Under the pieces are notes generated by a model. The model was not told the origin of the DNA, did no database searches, and saw only the letters and a list, made by a program, of their open reading frames with translations. Position numbers and translations under genes: made by a program. Positions 35,316-43,567 of a DNA stretch of 64,000 bases are shown here, piece by piece (the first letter of the stretch is position 1; the number at the start of each line of letters is the position of its first letter). Source of the stretch: Mycolicibacterium sp. P9-22 (GTDB lineage Bacteria > Actinomycetota > Actinomycetes > Mycobacteriales > Mycobacteriaceae); assembly GCF_008329585.1 (NCBI RefSeq), contig NZ_NPKP01000003.1:186001-250000 (forward strand). Direction: 5' to 3'.

Positions 35316-36523
35316 CGTGCGGTGCTGTATCGGCGTTGGTGGCGGATCTCCCGTAGATACATCCACGCCCCGCGGTACAGTCCGCGCCGGCTGGCTTTGA
35401 GCAGATGCTCGGGGAAGCCAGCGGGTGCACCGTCGGGATCATCGGCATTGCGGCTGGCACTGATTCGCCGGACCCCCTGGGGAATGAGCCTGGCGATCCC
35501 GAGAGCCGACGTCGGCGACGCCAGCAGCCAACTCATGTAGAACCCGGTCAGGCCGGCAGCGTAACCGAACATCTGCTTTTCGAGTTCTTCGTCGGTCCGC
35601 CGGTGGTAATGCCACGTCACGGCGGGTGGCCAGTGCAGAATCATCGAGCCGCGCCGGAGCAGCTCCGACAGTGCGCGGGTTTCCTCCCCGCCGTGGATGG
35701 TGACGCTGCCCAGTCGGTTGTCGAAGCCGCCGATGGCTCGCAGTGCATCCATCCGGAAGGCCATGTTGCCGCCCGCTCCGAAACCGGGCAGTGGATAGAG
35801 TGGGTCCATCACACTCGATGTTCCGGAACGCAATTCGAGTGGTTGCATGGGCCGGCCTTTGTTGAAACCGCCGTAGCGTTCGAAGTTGACCTGGGCGGCG
35901 GTTTCGAGCTCGGCGGGCAACATCACTCCGGCGACCGCGTCCGGTCGCCCCTCGGCGGCGAAGCCCCGCTTGAGCCAGGCGACCCAATCGGGATCGGCGA
36001 CCTCGTCATCGTCGATCCATGCGACGAGGTCGGTGTCGATGTGTTCGATTCCGCAGTTTCGTGCCCGGGAGATGCCGGGCACCGGCTCGTGACACGCACG
36101 CAGGTCGAGGTCGCCATACCCGGTGATCTCCCGGCATATCTCGCCGTCGCGGGAGTTGTCGATGATCAGTACCTCGAAGTCCCGATCGGATTGTGCCAGT
36201 AGACTGTTCAGTGCCACCGGCAGCCGGTCGAGCCGGTTCGTGGGGATGGCAACCGTCAGCGAGGCGCCCGACTCCGCGGTTGCGCGTACCGGTGCGGGCA
36301 GCCCGGCTGCGAGCAGGTGCTCGCGAACCGCCGCCGGTGCGAGGGTGGCGTCCTGCTCGATATCGAAGAACCGCGCGTCGACCGCCACCCCGCCATCGCG
36401 GATCAGGCACCACGCCGTGGCAAAGCGCTCGACGTCGGCGGGCTCGGTACCGTGACAATCCTGAATGTCTATATCGATGACCGTTGCAGGACAGCGCAGG
36501 TCACTTCGCTCGATCTCAATCAT
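35312..36523 (-). CDS. GT2 glycosyltransferase with N-terminal extension
   Basis: A 403-residue protein. The first ~85 residues have no recognised fold and look like a small separate domain. From about residue 86 it is a family 2 glycosyltransferase: SLTVAIPTNRLDRLPVALNS, the metal motif AWIDDDEVADPDWVAWLK and the acceptor-side HGGEETRALSELLRRG. The start ATG 36523 overlaps the end of the GMC oxidoreductase gene by eight bases. The N-terminal extension could bind a partner or regulate activity (inference). Confidence 0.8.
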   Translation of the reverse strand: MIEIERSDLRCPATVIDIDIQDCHGTEPADVERFATAWCLIRDGGVAVDARFFDIEQDATLAPAAVREHLLAAGLPAPVRATAESGASLTVAIPTNRLDRLPVALNSLLAQSDRDFEVLIIDNSRDGEICREITGYGDLDLRACHEPVPGISRARNCGIEHIDTDLVAWIDDDEVADPDWVAWLKRGFAAEGRPDAVAGVMLPAELETAAQVNFERYGGFNKGRPMQPLELRSGTSSVMDPLYPLPGFGAGGNMAFRMDALRAIGGFDNRLGSVTIHGGEETRALSELLRRGSMILHWPPAVTWHYHRRTDEELEKQMFGYAAGLTGFYMSWLLASPTSALGIARLIPQGVRRISASRNADDPDGAPAGFPEHLLKASRRGLYRGAWMYLREIRHQRRYSTAR

Positions 36524-38240
36524 GGCGGTGTTCCTTCACACTCGACATCGCACTGCCGTAGAGCTGTCCGACCAAGCGCAACGCCAGCGCCACGATGAGG
36601 AACGTGGAGTTGGCCTGACTCGATGTGACGAACACCGAACTGCTCACCACATGCAGATTCGGGATTCCGTGCACCGTGAGATCGGCGTCGACGACGCCAT
36701 CGTCGGGATCTGCCGACATGCGGGTGGTGCCGACCTGATGGAAACCACCGCCGAGTCGTCTGCGTATGCAGTCGGCGGGGTCGCCGCTCATGTACTCGAG
36801 CCGGCCGACACCCGTGGATCGTAAATGGCTGTCCCAGTGCCGGTGTGCGGCAAGCACGCCGTCGACGTCATCGTCGGTGAAGCGGATGTCGATGTCCAGG
36901 CGCGGCATGCGCAGTTCGTCGGTCTCGGCCGACAGTCTCACGCAACTCTCATAGTGCGGCAGGTGCTCGCCGTGGTATTGCAGCGGATAGCGGTTGGCTG
37001 CATTCGCGACGTAGAATCCGGGCGGCTTCCGCCCGCGCGAAAAGACCCGCTTGATACCGAAATCGATTGCGAATCGCAGTGTTTCCAGCGGGCTGCGGAT
37101 GATGTTGGCTACGTGTTCCCGAATGGGTGATCGAGCGGCGGTCCCGTACGGAGTGCCGGGGATCTTGGTGCCGGTCAAGCACAGGCGTTGCGCGGGCGGC
37201 GCGAGCAGGAAGCCCATCGGTGAGATCAAGGCGAGATAGGTGAACGACAATATGGCGCTGCGATGTGCCGCGTCCGGTATCTCGGGATTGCTGATCCAGC
37301 CCGCGATGTTCGGCAGATCGTGCTCGATCTGGTAATCGGTGGCGAAGGTGAACCGACGCCGCACATACGAACCGTCGATATCACGCTCGTAGTTGTGGAT
37401 GGTATCCGCGGCCGGGGTGGACAATACGAGTTCGGCGATCGCGCCCTCCAGATGTGCCATGTACCAGTGGCCGAGGTGCCCGGAATGGTCGCCGGCGCTG
37501 TGACCGGAGGGCGTCGGCGAGCACATCAGCAGGCGGGTGCTTTCCAGGCCTCCCGCCGCAACGATCACCCTGTCGGCGGCTACCGAGAATTCTCCGCCGG
37601 CCAGGGTGCGGCAGGTGATCCCTGCTGCCCGCGAGCCGTCTTCGGATATGTCGACGCGCACACACGTGCTGTCGGTGAGGGTCTGCAGGGTCGTCAGCTC
37701 GCCGAGCAGGCGCCCGTACTCCCGGCCGAAATCCGTGGGCAGCGACCAACGTTCGAGTGACGATGTCAACACGTTTCCGTCGGAGAGGCCGGGCACCATA
37801 TCGGGCGGCAGATGGGGCAGATCGCCGACTACGAAGGCGGGGCGCCCGCACTTGAACCATTCGCAGGCGGCGCCGAAGAAGGGTGCCACGTCGTCATATC
37901 CCAACGGCCACCGTGACGGTGCGACGATGCGGCGGTCGATGAAGTCGACTCGGTCGTATGGCACGCATCGGCCGCCCCAGATGGTGGAGGTGCCGCCGAT
38001 CCGGCGGCTGACGGTGAGCTCGACGGGTGCGTGCAGGTCGGGCTGCCGCAGGCGTGCCGCCGACAAGCGCTGGCAGGCGGGGTTGTGCCTGCTGCCGCCG
38101 CTTTCAACCAGGATGACGCGCACGCCGTGCCGCGCGGCGTTTACCGCGCAGACAATCCCGGCGGGCCCGGCACCGATGACGACCAGCTCGGCGCCGAGCT
38201 GTGCGCCGTCAGCGAGGTCGTTGCCGGACAGTACGGTCAC
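36516..38240 (-). CDS. GMC-family FAD oxidoreductase
   Basis: A 574-residue flavoprotein. It has the ADP-binding motif ELVVIGAGPAGIVCAVNAAR, the GMC loop IGGTSTIWGGRCVPYDR and the C-terminal GMC domain with HQVGTTRMSADPDDGVVDA and VSSSVFVTSSQANSTFLIV. The family oxidises alcohol groups of sugars, sterols or aliphatics. Its place among glycosyltransferases suggests oxidation of a sugar of the glycan or its precursor. The start is uncertain: GTG 38240 overlaps the stop of the upstream gene and has GCAGGA nine bases before it; ATG 38249 is the alternative but its purine site is too close. Confidence 0.78.
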   Translation of the reverse strand: MTVLSGNDLADGAQLGAELVVIGAGPAGIVCAVNAARHGVRVILVESGGSRHNPACQRLSAARLRQPDLHAPVELTVSRRIGGTSTIWGGRCVPYDRVDFIDRRIVAPSRWPLGYDDVAPFFGAACEWFKCGRPAFVVGDLPHLPPDMVPGLSDGNVLTSSLERWSLPTDFGREYGRLLGELTTLQTLTDSTCVRVDISEDGSRAAGITCRTLAGGEFSVAADRVIVAAGGLESTRLLMCSPTPSGHSAGDHSGHLGHWYMAHLEGAIAELVLSTPAADTIHNYERDIDGSYVRRRFTFATDYQIEHDLPNIAGWISNPEIPDAAHRSAILSFTYLALISPMGFLLAPPAQRLCLTGTKIPGTPYGTAARSPIREHVANIIRSPLETLRFAIDFGIKRVFSRGRKPPGFYVANAANRYPLQYHGEHLPHYESCVRLSAETDELRMPRLDIDIRFTDDDVDGVLAAHRHWDSHLRSTGVGRLEYMSGDPADCIRRRLGGGFHQVGTTRMSADPDDGVVDADLTVHGIPNLHVVSSSVFVTSSQANSTFLIVALALRLVGQLYGSAMSSVKEHRHD

Positions 38241-39241
38241 GATCGGCATTCCTGCCGGAGCATTGAAGCCACCCTGGATTCGTCGCGCATGGGTGTGGCT
38301 GCCGCCCCGCACAGCAGGCCGAGATTCCCGGGTTTGGTCGTGGACGCGAGCACCGTTCCGGCGGGATTGTGCAGCAGTGCGTCCCGGGTGAGCAGCCGGA
38401 TCACGGTCCGCCTGTCCGCGAGGTCTGCGTCGAGGAGATCGCTGCAGTGACTGCGCAGGGCGGGAGCGCCGGCGAGCAACTGTTCCACTCGGGGCAGGGT
38501 CGTTCCGATGAAGCCGTAGGTCACGGTGCGCGGCCGGGGCGCCGGACCGGCGAACCCGTCGATCAGGTCGTAGGGGTACTGGTGTGCGCCGGCGCGGTCG
38601 GACAGGTAGGCAAGGTCGTCATCCAGCCGGGACAGATCCCCGGCGGGTCCCCAGCACCCGATGAGGCCGTCGCGGCGAGCCTGTTCGAGGTAGCCGACGA
38701 CATCGTGGTGATCGACGTGCCGGCCGGCCGGTTCGTGTGCCAGGAAGTAGTCGACGTGGTCAACTCGTAGCCTGCGCAGACTTGCCATCAGCGACCGCCG
38801 TGCCGAGGCCACCGAATAGTCACGGTCGGTGTAGAGCAGGCGATCGATCAGACCCTTGTCCGGCCGGCGAGGATTGCCGCGAATCCTGGCCTGCAGCTGA
38901 GGGGAACGGCTGAGCCCGCGGCGGATCGGCTGCTGGGCCACTCCGGCGAGGCGACCGAACGGGGAGGGGCGCATCCCGAACTTCGTTGCCACGGTGACAT
39001 CGGGGTGCGTACGCAGGAAGCCCGAAAGCTCTTTCTCGGCGAGCCCCAGGCCGTAGGTGGGTGCGACATCGAAATGCCGGATGCCGAATCCATACGCGGA
39101 TTCCAGCATCGCTTGCCGGTCGCGGGCGGATGGGAGACCGTACAGACCCGCGCACCCCAAACCCAGCGCCGCCACTGCCGGTAATGACCTCGTCGCAAAC
39201 ATTTTGGAGCGGTCGGCGGAGGTCGGATGGTGGCCTTCCAT
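38237..39241 (-). CDS. Aldo/keto reductase
   Basis: A 334-residue aldo/keto reductase. Catalytic residues are recognisable: Asp and Tyr in FDVAPTYGLGLAEKEL, Lys in VATKFGM and His in YFLAHEP. An insert of about 50 residues (RIRGNPRRPDKGLIDRLL and around) separates the Lys and His regions. It probably reduces a sugar carbonyl, possibly the product of the adjacent GMC oxidase; together the pair could invert or remove a hydroxyl group (inference). It is the first gene of the minus-strand half of the island; ATG 39241 lies 280 bases from the divergent acyltransferase gene. Confidence 0.75.
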   Translation of the reverse strand: MEGHHPTSADRSKMFATRSLPAVAALGLGCAGLYGLPSARDRQAMLESAYGFGIRHFDVAPTYGLGLAEKELSGFLRTHPDVTVATKFGMRPSPFGRLAGVAQQPIRRGLSRSPQLQARIRGNPRRPDKGLIDRLLYTDRDYSVASARRSLMASLRRLRVDHVDYFLAHEPAGRHVDHHDVVGYLEQARRDGLIGCWGPAGDLSRLDDDLAYLSDRAGAHQYPYDLIDGFAGPAPRPRTVTYGFIGTTLPRVEQLLAGAPALRSHCSDLLDADLADRRTVIRLLTRDALLHNPAGTVLASTTKPGNLGLLCGAAATPMRDESRVASMLRQECRS

Positions 39242-39521
39242 AACGGTGCGCCCTGTCTGTCGGGTGCGGACATCGGAACCGGCTCAACGCAGGATGGCAA
39301 ATTCGGAACCGAAGGTCGCGTCCTTCGACGTTATCGCATCATGGAGCGTATATCCATAAAACGGTCTTCGGATCTTGATAGGACAGCTATTTTCTGGTGA
39401 ACGGCTGGCGCTGCACCCGCCGGCGGGTTCGAATGTGGCGACCCGCTTCACTCCGGAGATCGTGGTGGATCGTTTTCAGCAAACACGATGTGGCCGGCCG
39501 ATCGGGTGCGAGGATGGCAGC

Positions 39522-40754
39522 ATGCGCAGGCACTGGGCGGGTGGCACGGACCGGCTTCTGGCGGGGCGGCGGTTCACCTGTCTGTTCAGTGACCTCGACG
39601 TGCCCCCTGCGTCCGTGATCGCCGACGCGATGGCTGAACTGGCCGCGGCCGGCTCGCACACCCGGCTCGCGCTCACGCCACGGCGCGACCGCCGGATCTG
39701 GAGCGCGGACCGACAGTGCCCGATCGCTGTACACGAGTTGCCCGACAGCGTGGCGCAGGACGCACCGTCCGGGGTGTTGGAGTACGTGCGCCGGCTGCCC
39801 GGACCCCGACGGCCATTGACCGCGCACACGTCGCCACGACGGCTGGTGCTCGACCTCGACCATGGCCTCGGTGACGGCCGGTTCGCGGTGGATCTGACAT
39901 CCGCGTTGTTCGCCCACTGCCGAGGCGACAGCACACCGTGGGTATCGCAGGGCGATACGCCACTGGCGTTGCCCCAGGCGTTATTTCACGTCTTCGCCCG
40001 CCATCCGGTCCAGGTGGCGGCGGTCTGGCGGCAGGTGGCACGGATACGATCGGAGCCGGCCGTGGAATCCGGACCGACCGTGCCGTGGTCACCGTCGTAC
40101 GCGGTCACCCTTACCCGAGTGGACGCGGAGGCCGAGCGCGCGGTCAATCAATGGTGCCGCGCGCACGGTGAGCGACCGGGAAGCGCGGCGGTGTGGCTGC
40201 ACCTCGTCCGGCAGGCGCTGAGCACCGCCGGAATCGCGATGACGCCGAGGGCAATCGTGGCTTTCGACTGCCGCCGCTACCAGCCGGACGGGCAAACGGC
40301 GAACGCCAATTTCATGATCGGACTCGATATTCCGGCCACGCTCGAAGAACCGATATCGGTGCTGGCCGCCCGGTTACTGGGGCTGATGGTCTCCGGCGCC
40401 CCGCTGGCAGGAATGGCGGTCGTTTCGGCGAAGGCGATGCTCGGGTTGGCGCCGGATGTGGCCGCGCCGTCCGTACGTCGGATCGGAGCCCCCGGCGTGG
40501 TGATGTACTCGGATATGGGTCTGCTCACCGGGCTGGAGGTGCCGTGGCGAGCAGGGGGTGTGCGTCTGGCGACCGGCCTCCTCGACCCGGCGGGACCGAA
40601 CGCGATCACGGTGCTCAACACGCGGGCCGACGATACCCGGACCTTGGCGATCTCCTTTCACGACAACGTCTTCGATCGGCAGGTCGTCGAGCGAGCGGCC
40701 GCCGCGCTGGCGGAACCCATGCGAATCCTGGGGGAGCCGACACCGTCGCAGTGA
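39522..40754 (+). CDS. PapA/wax-ester-synthase-like acyltransferase
   Basis: A 410-residue protein with the condensation-domain-like acyltransferase fold. The HHxxxDG catalytic motif appears as DHGLGDG at 113-119, with the second His and the Asp-Gly kept and the first His replaced by Asp. The C-terminal GVVMYSDMGLL and FHDNVFDRQVV regions fit the PapA/WES family. Such enzymes acylate sugars or long-chain alcohols from acyl-CoA or carrier proteins. ATG 39522 has an AGGA site eight bases upstream; the frame is open to 39375. It could acylate the product of the neighbouring glycan island (inference). Confidence 0.65.
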   Translation: MRRHWAGGTDRLLAGRRFTCLFSDLDVPPASVIADAMAELAAAGSHTRLALTPRRDRRIWSADRQCPIAVHELPDSVAQDAPSGVLEYVRRLPGPRRPLTAHTSPRRLVLDLDHGLGDGRFAVDLTSALFAHCRGDSTPWVSQGDTPLALPQALFHVFARHPVQVAAVWRQVARIRSEPAVESGPTVPWSPSYAVTLTRVDAEAERAVNQWCRAHGERPGSAAVWLHLVRQALSTAGIAMTPRAIVAFDCRRYQPDGQTANANFMIGLDIPATLEEPISVLAARLLGLMVSGAPLAGMAVVSAKAMLGLAPDVAAPSVRRIGAPGVVMYSDMGLLTGLEVPWRAGGVRLATGLLDPAGPNAITVLNTRADDTRTLAISFHDNVFDRQVVERAAAALAEPMRILGEPTPSQ

Positions 40755-40895
40755 CCGCCGCCGCCGGCGCCCACACCGGACGGCGACGGCCACCGCAATG
40801 GCGCCGATTCAGGTCGGCAAAATTGGTGCTCGAGGCTGGTGACCTGCGCGGTAGGGTCGAAGCGGAACGGAGGGGCGCGCAGAGAGGGTCGTGAC

Positions 40896-41996
40896 ATGGG
40901 TATCCAGCCCGATATGAGCCCATACGGGGGGCAGACGGTGACCGGCCCGGGATGGCCGAACGTCGACGAGAACGCGCTGGCGGCTGCAGCGGCGCAGTAC
41001 GAGGCTCTTGCGGCGAAGATCAGCGGCACGGTGGTGCCAGACCAACAGGGTCAGTTGATGAAACTCACCGACACCTGGGAGGGCGGCGGATCGATGGCCG
41101 CCGCCGGTGAGGCGACCACCATCATCGGAGGCCATGAGGCCAACGCCGCTCAGGCCGCCGCGATCGCGGCCAAGCTGCGCACCATGGAGGCGGCGGTCAT
41201 CCAGACCAAGACGATGGCGAACATCGTCGCGCAGGAAACCCAGGCCGAGTGCATGGCGATCCAGTCGATGCCGGTCAGCAACACCCAGGCGTTGGTGCAG
41301 AGCCGCGTCATGCTGGGGCTGTCGCAGAACTCGGCCACCGTGACGGCCAACGCGTCCACCATGGCCAACACCATCGGGGCCCCGGCGAGCACACCCACCA
41401 CGGGGACGCCGCCGGTCGGACCGCAGCAGGTCGCCGGCCAGGACCCGTCACAGGCGATGCAGATGATGGGTCAGCTGGCCGGTCTGGTCGGCCAGCTCCC
41501 GCAGATGCTCGGGCAGGCGATGGGCCAGGTGACCCAGGCCCCGCAGCAGCTCATGCAGACCGTCGGCCAGCCGCTGCAGCAGCTCACCTCGATGTTCGGG
41601 CAGGGCGGCGGCGGAGCCGGTCTCGGTGGGGTGTCACCCTTCTCCGCGTTCTCGAACCACCCCTTGGCCGGTGGCGGCGGGGCAGCGGCCGGCGCGGGCA
41701 TGGTGCGGGCGGCCGGCCTGCCCGGCGGTGGCGGCGGTTCCGCGCAGTCCCCGCTGATGGCCAGCCTGGTCGGCAGCACCGTGCCGGTGTCGGTGGCGCC
41801 GGCACCCGGGGCCGGCGCCGGTGGTGGTGCGATCGGCGGGATGGCGCCGGTGGCCGCCGGTGGCGGCATGGGCGGTGGCATGGGCGGGCCGATGATGGGA
41901 CAGCGCGGAACCAGCGGGGGAACGACATCCGGTCTGGCGCTACCCGAGGCCCTGGAGTACGACCTGGCCGAAGACGATGTCGACGAGGATTGGTGA
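40896..41996 (+). CDS. Type VII secretion-associated protein, PPE/EspB-like with Gly-rich tail
   Basis: A 366-residue protein. Residues about 20-160 are helical and contain a W-x-G turn (DTWEGGGSMAAAGEA), as in ESX-linked proteins. Residues 160-345 are low complexity, rich in Gly, Gln, Met, Ala and Pro, with runs such as GGGMGGGMGGPMMG. The C-terminus is acidic and includes YDLAE, which fits the YxxxD/E secretion motif, though not in the usual place. ATG 40896 has a GAGAGG site. It sits six bases before a smaller partner gene, like the esp gene pairs. No ESX core gene is in the window. Confidence 0.6.
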   Translation: MGIQPDMSPYGGQTVTGPGWPNVDENALAAAAAQYEALAAKISGTVVPDQQGQLMKLTDTWEGGGSMAAAGEATTIIGGHEANAAQAAAIAAKLRTMEAAVIQTKTMANIVAQETQAECMAIQSMPVSNTQALVQSRVMLGLSQNSATVTANASTMANTIGAPASTPTTGTPPVGPQQVAGQDPSQAMQMMGQLAGLVGQLPQMLGQAMGQVTQAPQQLMQTVGQPLQQLTSMFGQGGGGAGLGGVSPFSAFSNHPLAGGGGAAAGAGMVRAAGLPGGGGGSAQSPLMASLVGSTVPVSVAPAPGAGAGGGAIGGMAPVAAGGGMGGGMGGPMMGQRGTSGGTTSGLALPEALEYDLAEDDVDEDW

Positions 41997-42002
41997 GCAA
42001 CT

Positions 42003-42776
42003 GTGTCGAGCCCGCTACGTAAACCCGAGGGCATCAGCTGGAGTGCGGCTTCGGTGGAGTTGCCGCCGATGCCGGTCATCCCGCCGGGTGCCGATGCGAT
42101 GAGCATGACGATCTCGGCGGTGCTGCCGACGCTGGAGGCCTCGATGACGGCCAATGTGACGTCACTCGCGGCCAAGGAGAACGCGTTCTCCGGCAAGGTC
42201 GGCGCGGCCCAGGCCGCCTATAACGTGGGCGATGAATCCGCGGGTCAATCGGTGGGCCAGGTCGGCGGCGCGCTCGGACAGCTCACCGGACAGCTCGGCC
42301 AATTGGCGCAGATGCCGCAGCAGGCGGCGAGCAGCCTCGGCGGTGGCCAGGGCGGCGGCGGTGGCGGTCAGGGCGGCGGTGGCTTCGGACAGCTGATGCA
42401 ACAGGCGATGCAGGCGGCGCAGGGCGCGGTCCAGCAGGGCACCCAGGCCGCGCAGCAGGGACAGCAGCAGGAACCCGGCGGGCCTGCGGGTGCCCCGCCC
42501 CCGGCCATGCCCGGCGCGCCGACACCCGAACAGCGAGCGAATGAGCAGAACGCACGCGAAGACCAGCAGAACCAGCGCGAGGATCAGCAGGATCAGCGCC
42601 AGGTTGCCCAGGACGCCCGCGATCAGCAGCAGGACCAGCGGCAGTCGCAACTGGATTCGCGCGAGCAGGCGGCGGCCGGTCCCTCGGCCGGAGCGTCCGG
42701 TGCGGGGCCGGCGCCGGTCGCGCCGCACGGCCCGTCGCGGCCGACCGGGGGCGAGGATCTGTCCCGCCAGATGTAG
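42003..42776 (+). CDS. EspC/EspF-like partner protein with Gln/Arg/Asp-rich tail
   Basis: A 257-residue protein. Residues about 30-85 form two predicted helices of the EspC/WXG100 kind (MTISAVLPTLEASMTANV ... KVGAAQAAYNVGDES). Then come Gly/Gln-rich segments (QGGGGGGQGGGGFG) and a highly charged repeat region around residues 175-225 based on RED/QQ units (REDQQNQREDQQDQRQ). GTG 42003 follows the stop of the upstream gene by six bases, so the two probably form a co-secreted pair. The long Gln/Arg/Asp tract is unusual for this family. Confidence 0.55.
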   Translation: MSSPLRKPEGISWSAASVELPPMPVIPPGADAMSMTISAVLPTLEASMTANVTSLAAKENAFSGKVGAAQAAYNVGDESAGQSVGQVGGALGQLTGQLGQLAQMPQQAASSLGGGQGGGGGGQGGGGFGQLMQQAMQAAQGAVQQGTQAAQQGQQQEPGGPAGAPPPAMPGAPTPEQRANEQNAREDQQNQREDQQDQRQVAQDARDQQQDQRQSQLDSREQAAAGPSAGASGAGPAPVAPHGPSRPTGGEDLSRQM

Positions 42777-42790
42777 CCGATGACCTGGAT

Positions 42791-43513
42791 TCAGCCGGGT
42801 CGGAGGATGGCGGTGGTGTCGGCGCCCTCGACCACGGCGCGGGCGATGTCGGCAAGCCGTCGGTTGTTGCGCCTGGCGTATCCGCGCAACAGGTTGAAGG
42901 CGGCGTCCATGTCGACGCCGCCCCGCTCGGCGAGCACACCCTTGGCCTGCTCGATGACGGTCCGAGTGTTCAACGCGGTCTGCAGTTGCTGATTCAAGAC
43001 ATCGGACTGCACCGCGACACGCTGATGAACGATCCCGATGGTCGCCACGTCGGCGAGTGCCTGGCCGATCGCGATATCGCCTTCCGACATCTTGCCCGGA
43101 TTCAGCCGGAGCAGGTTCAGGGCGCCCACCCGGTCGTCGCGTAACCGCAGCGGCAACGCATGCACGGACAGAAACCCGTATTGGGTTGCCAGGGCGCTGA
43201 ACTCCGGCCACCGGGCGATGTCGCTGCGCAGATCCTCGACGATCACCGGTTTCCCGCTGCGATAGGACAGCAGGCAGGGGCCACTGTCGTGCTGGATCTG
43301 GAACAGCTCCAGCAGCCGGGTCTGTTCACTGTTGGACGCCAGCACCTGGAACCTGCCGTGCACATCGGCGAGCACGATTCCGGCGGCGTCGATGGGAAGC
43401 AACGTCATGGCGTTCTCCACCAGCTGCTGGGCCAGCTCGACCACGTCGAAATCGGCGACCAGCGTGTCCGCCAGCCCGACGAATGCGCGGGCCAAGCCCT
43501 CGTAACGGTCCAT
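42791..43513 (-). CDS. GAF-ANTAR regulator (first of two)
   Basis: A 240-residue signalling protein. Residues about 15-165 form a GAF domain (IDAAGIVLADVHGRF, GPCLLSYRSGKPVIVEDLRS); residues about 175-235 form an ANTAR RNA-binding domain (TRTVIEQAKGVLAERGGVDMDAAF). ANTAR proteins act as antiterminators by binding two-hairpin RNA motifs. It ends 15 bases from the convergent EspC-like gene. A second GAF-ANTAR gene lies 54 bases upstream on the same strand. Confidence 0.88.
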   Translation of the reverse strand: MDRYEGLARAFVGLADTLVADFDVVELAQQLVENAMTLLPIDAAGIVLADVHGRFQVLASNSEQTRLLELFQIQHDSGPCLLSYRSGKPVIVEDLRSDIARWPEFSALATQYGFLSVHALPLRLRDDRVGALNLLRLNPGKMSEGDIAIGQALADVATIGIVHQRVAVQSDVLNQQLQTALNTRTVIEQAKGVLAERGGVDMDAAFNLLRGYARRNNRRLADIARAVVEGADTTAILRPG

Positions 43514-43567
43514 GTTGCTCCCTCCGGCATTCTGCCACGGTGTGGACGCGTGTATCGAGTGGTGCGC

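Noticed and set aside
41600..42480. Gly/Gln-rich repeats considered as a PE-PGRS gene or a CRISPR array
   Set aside because: The repeats are irregular codon-level runs within two open genes; there is no PE domain and no regular repeat-spacer pattern.
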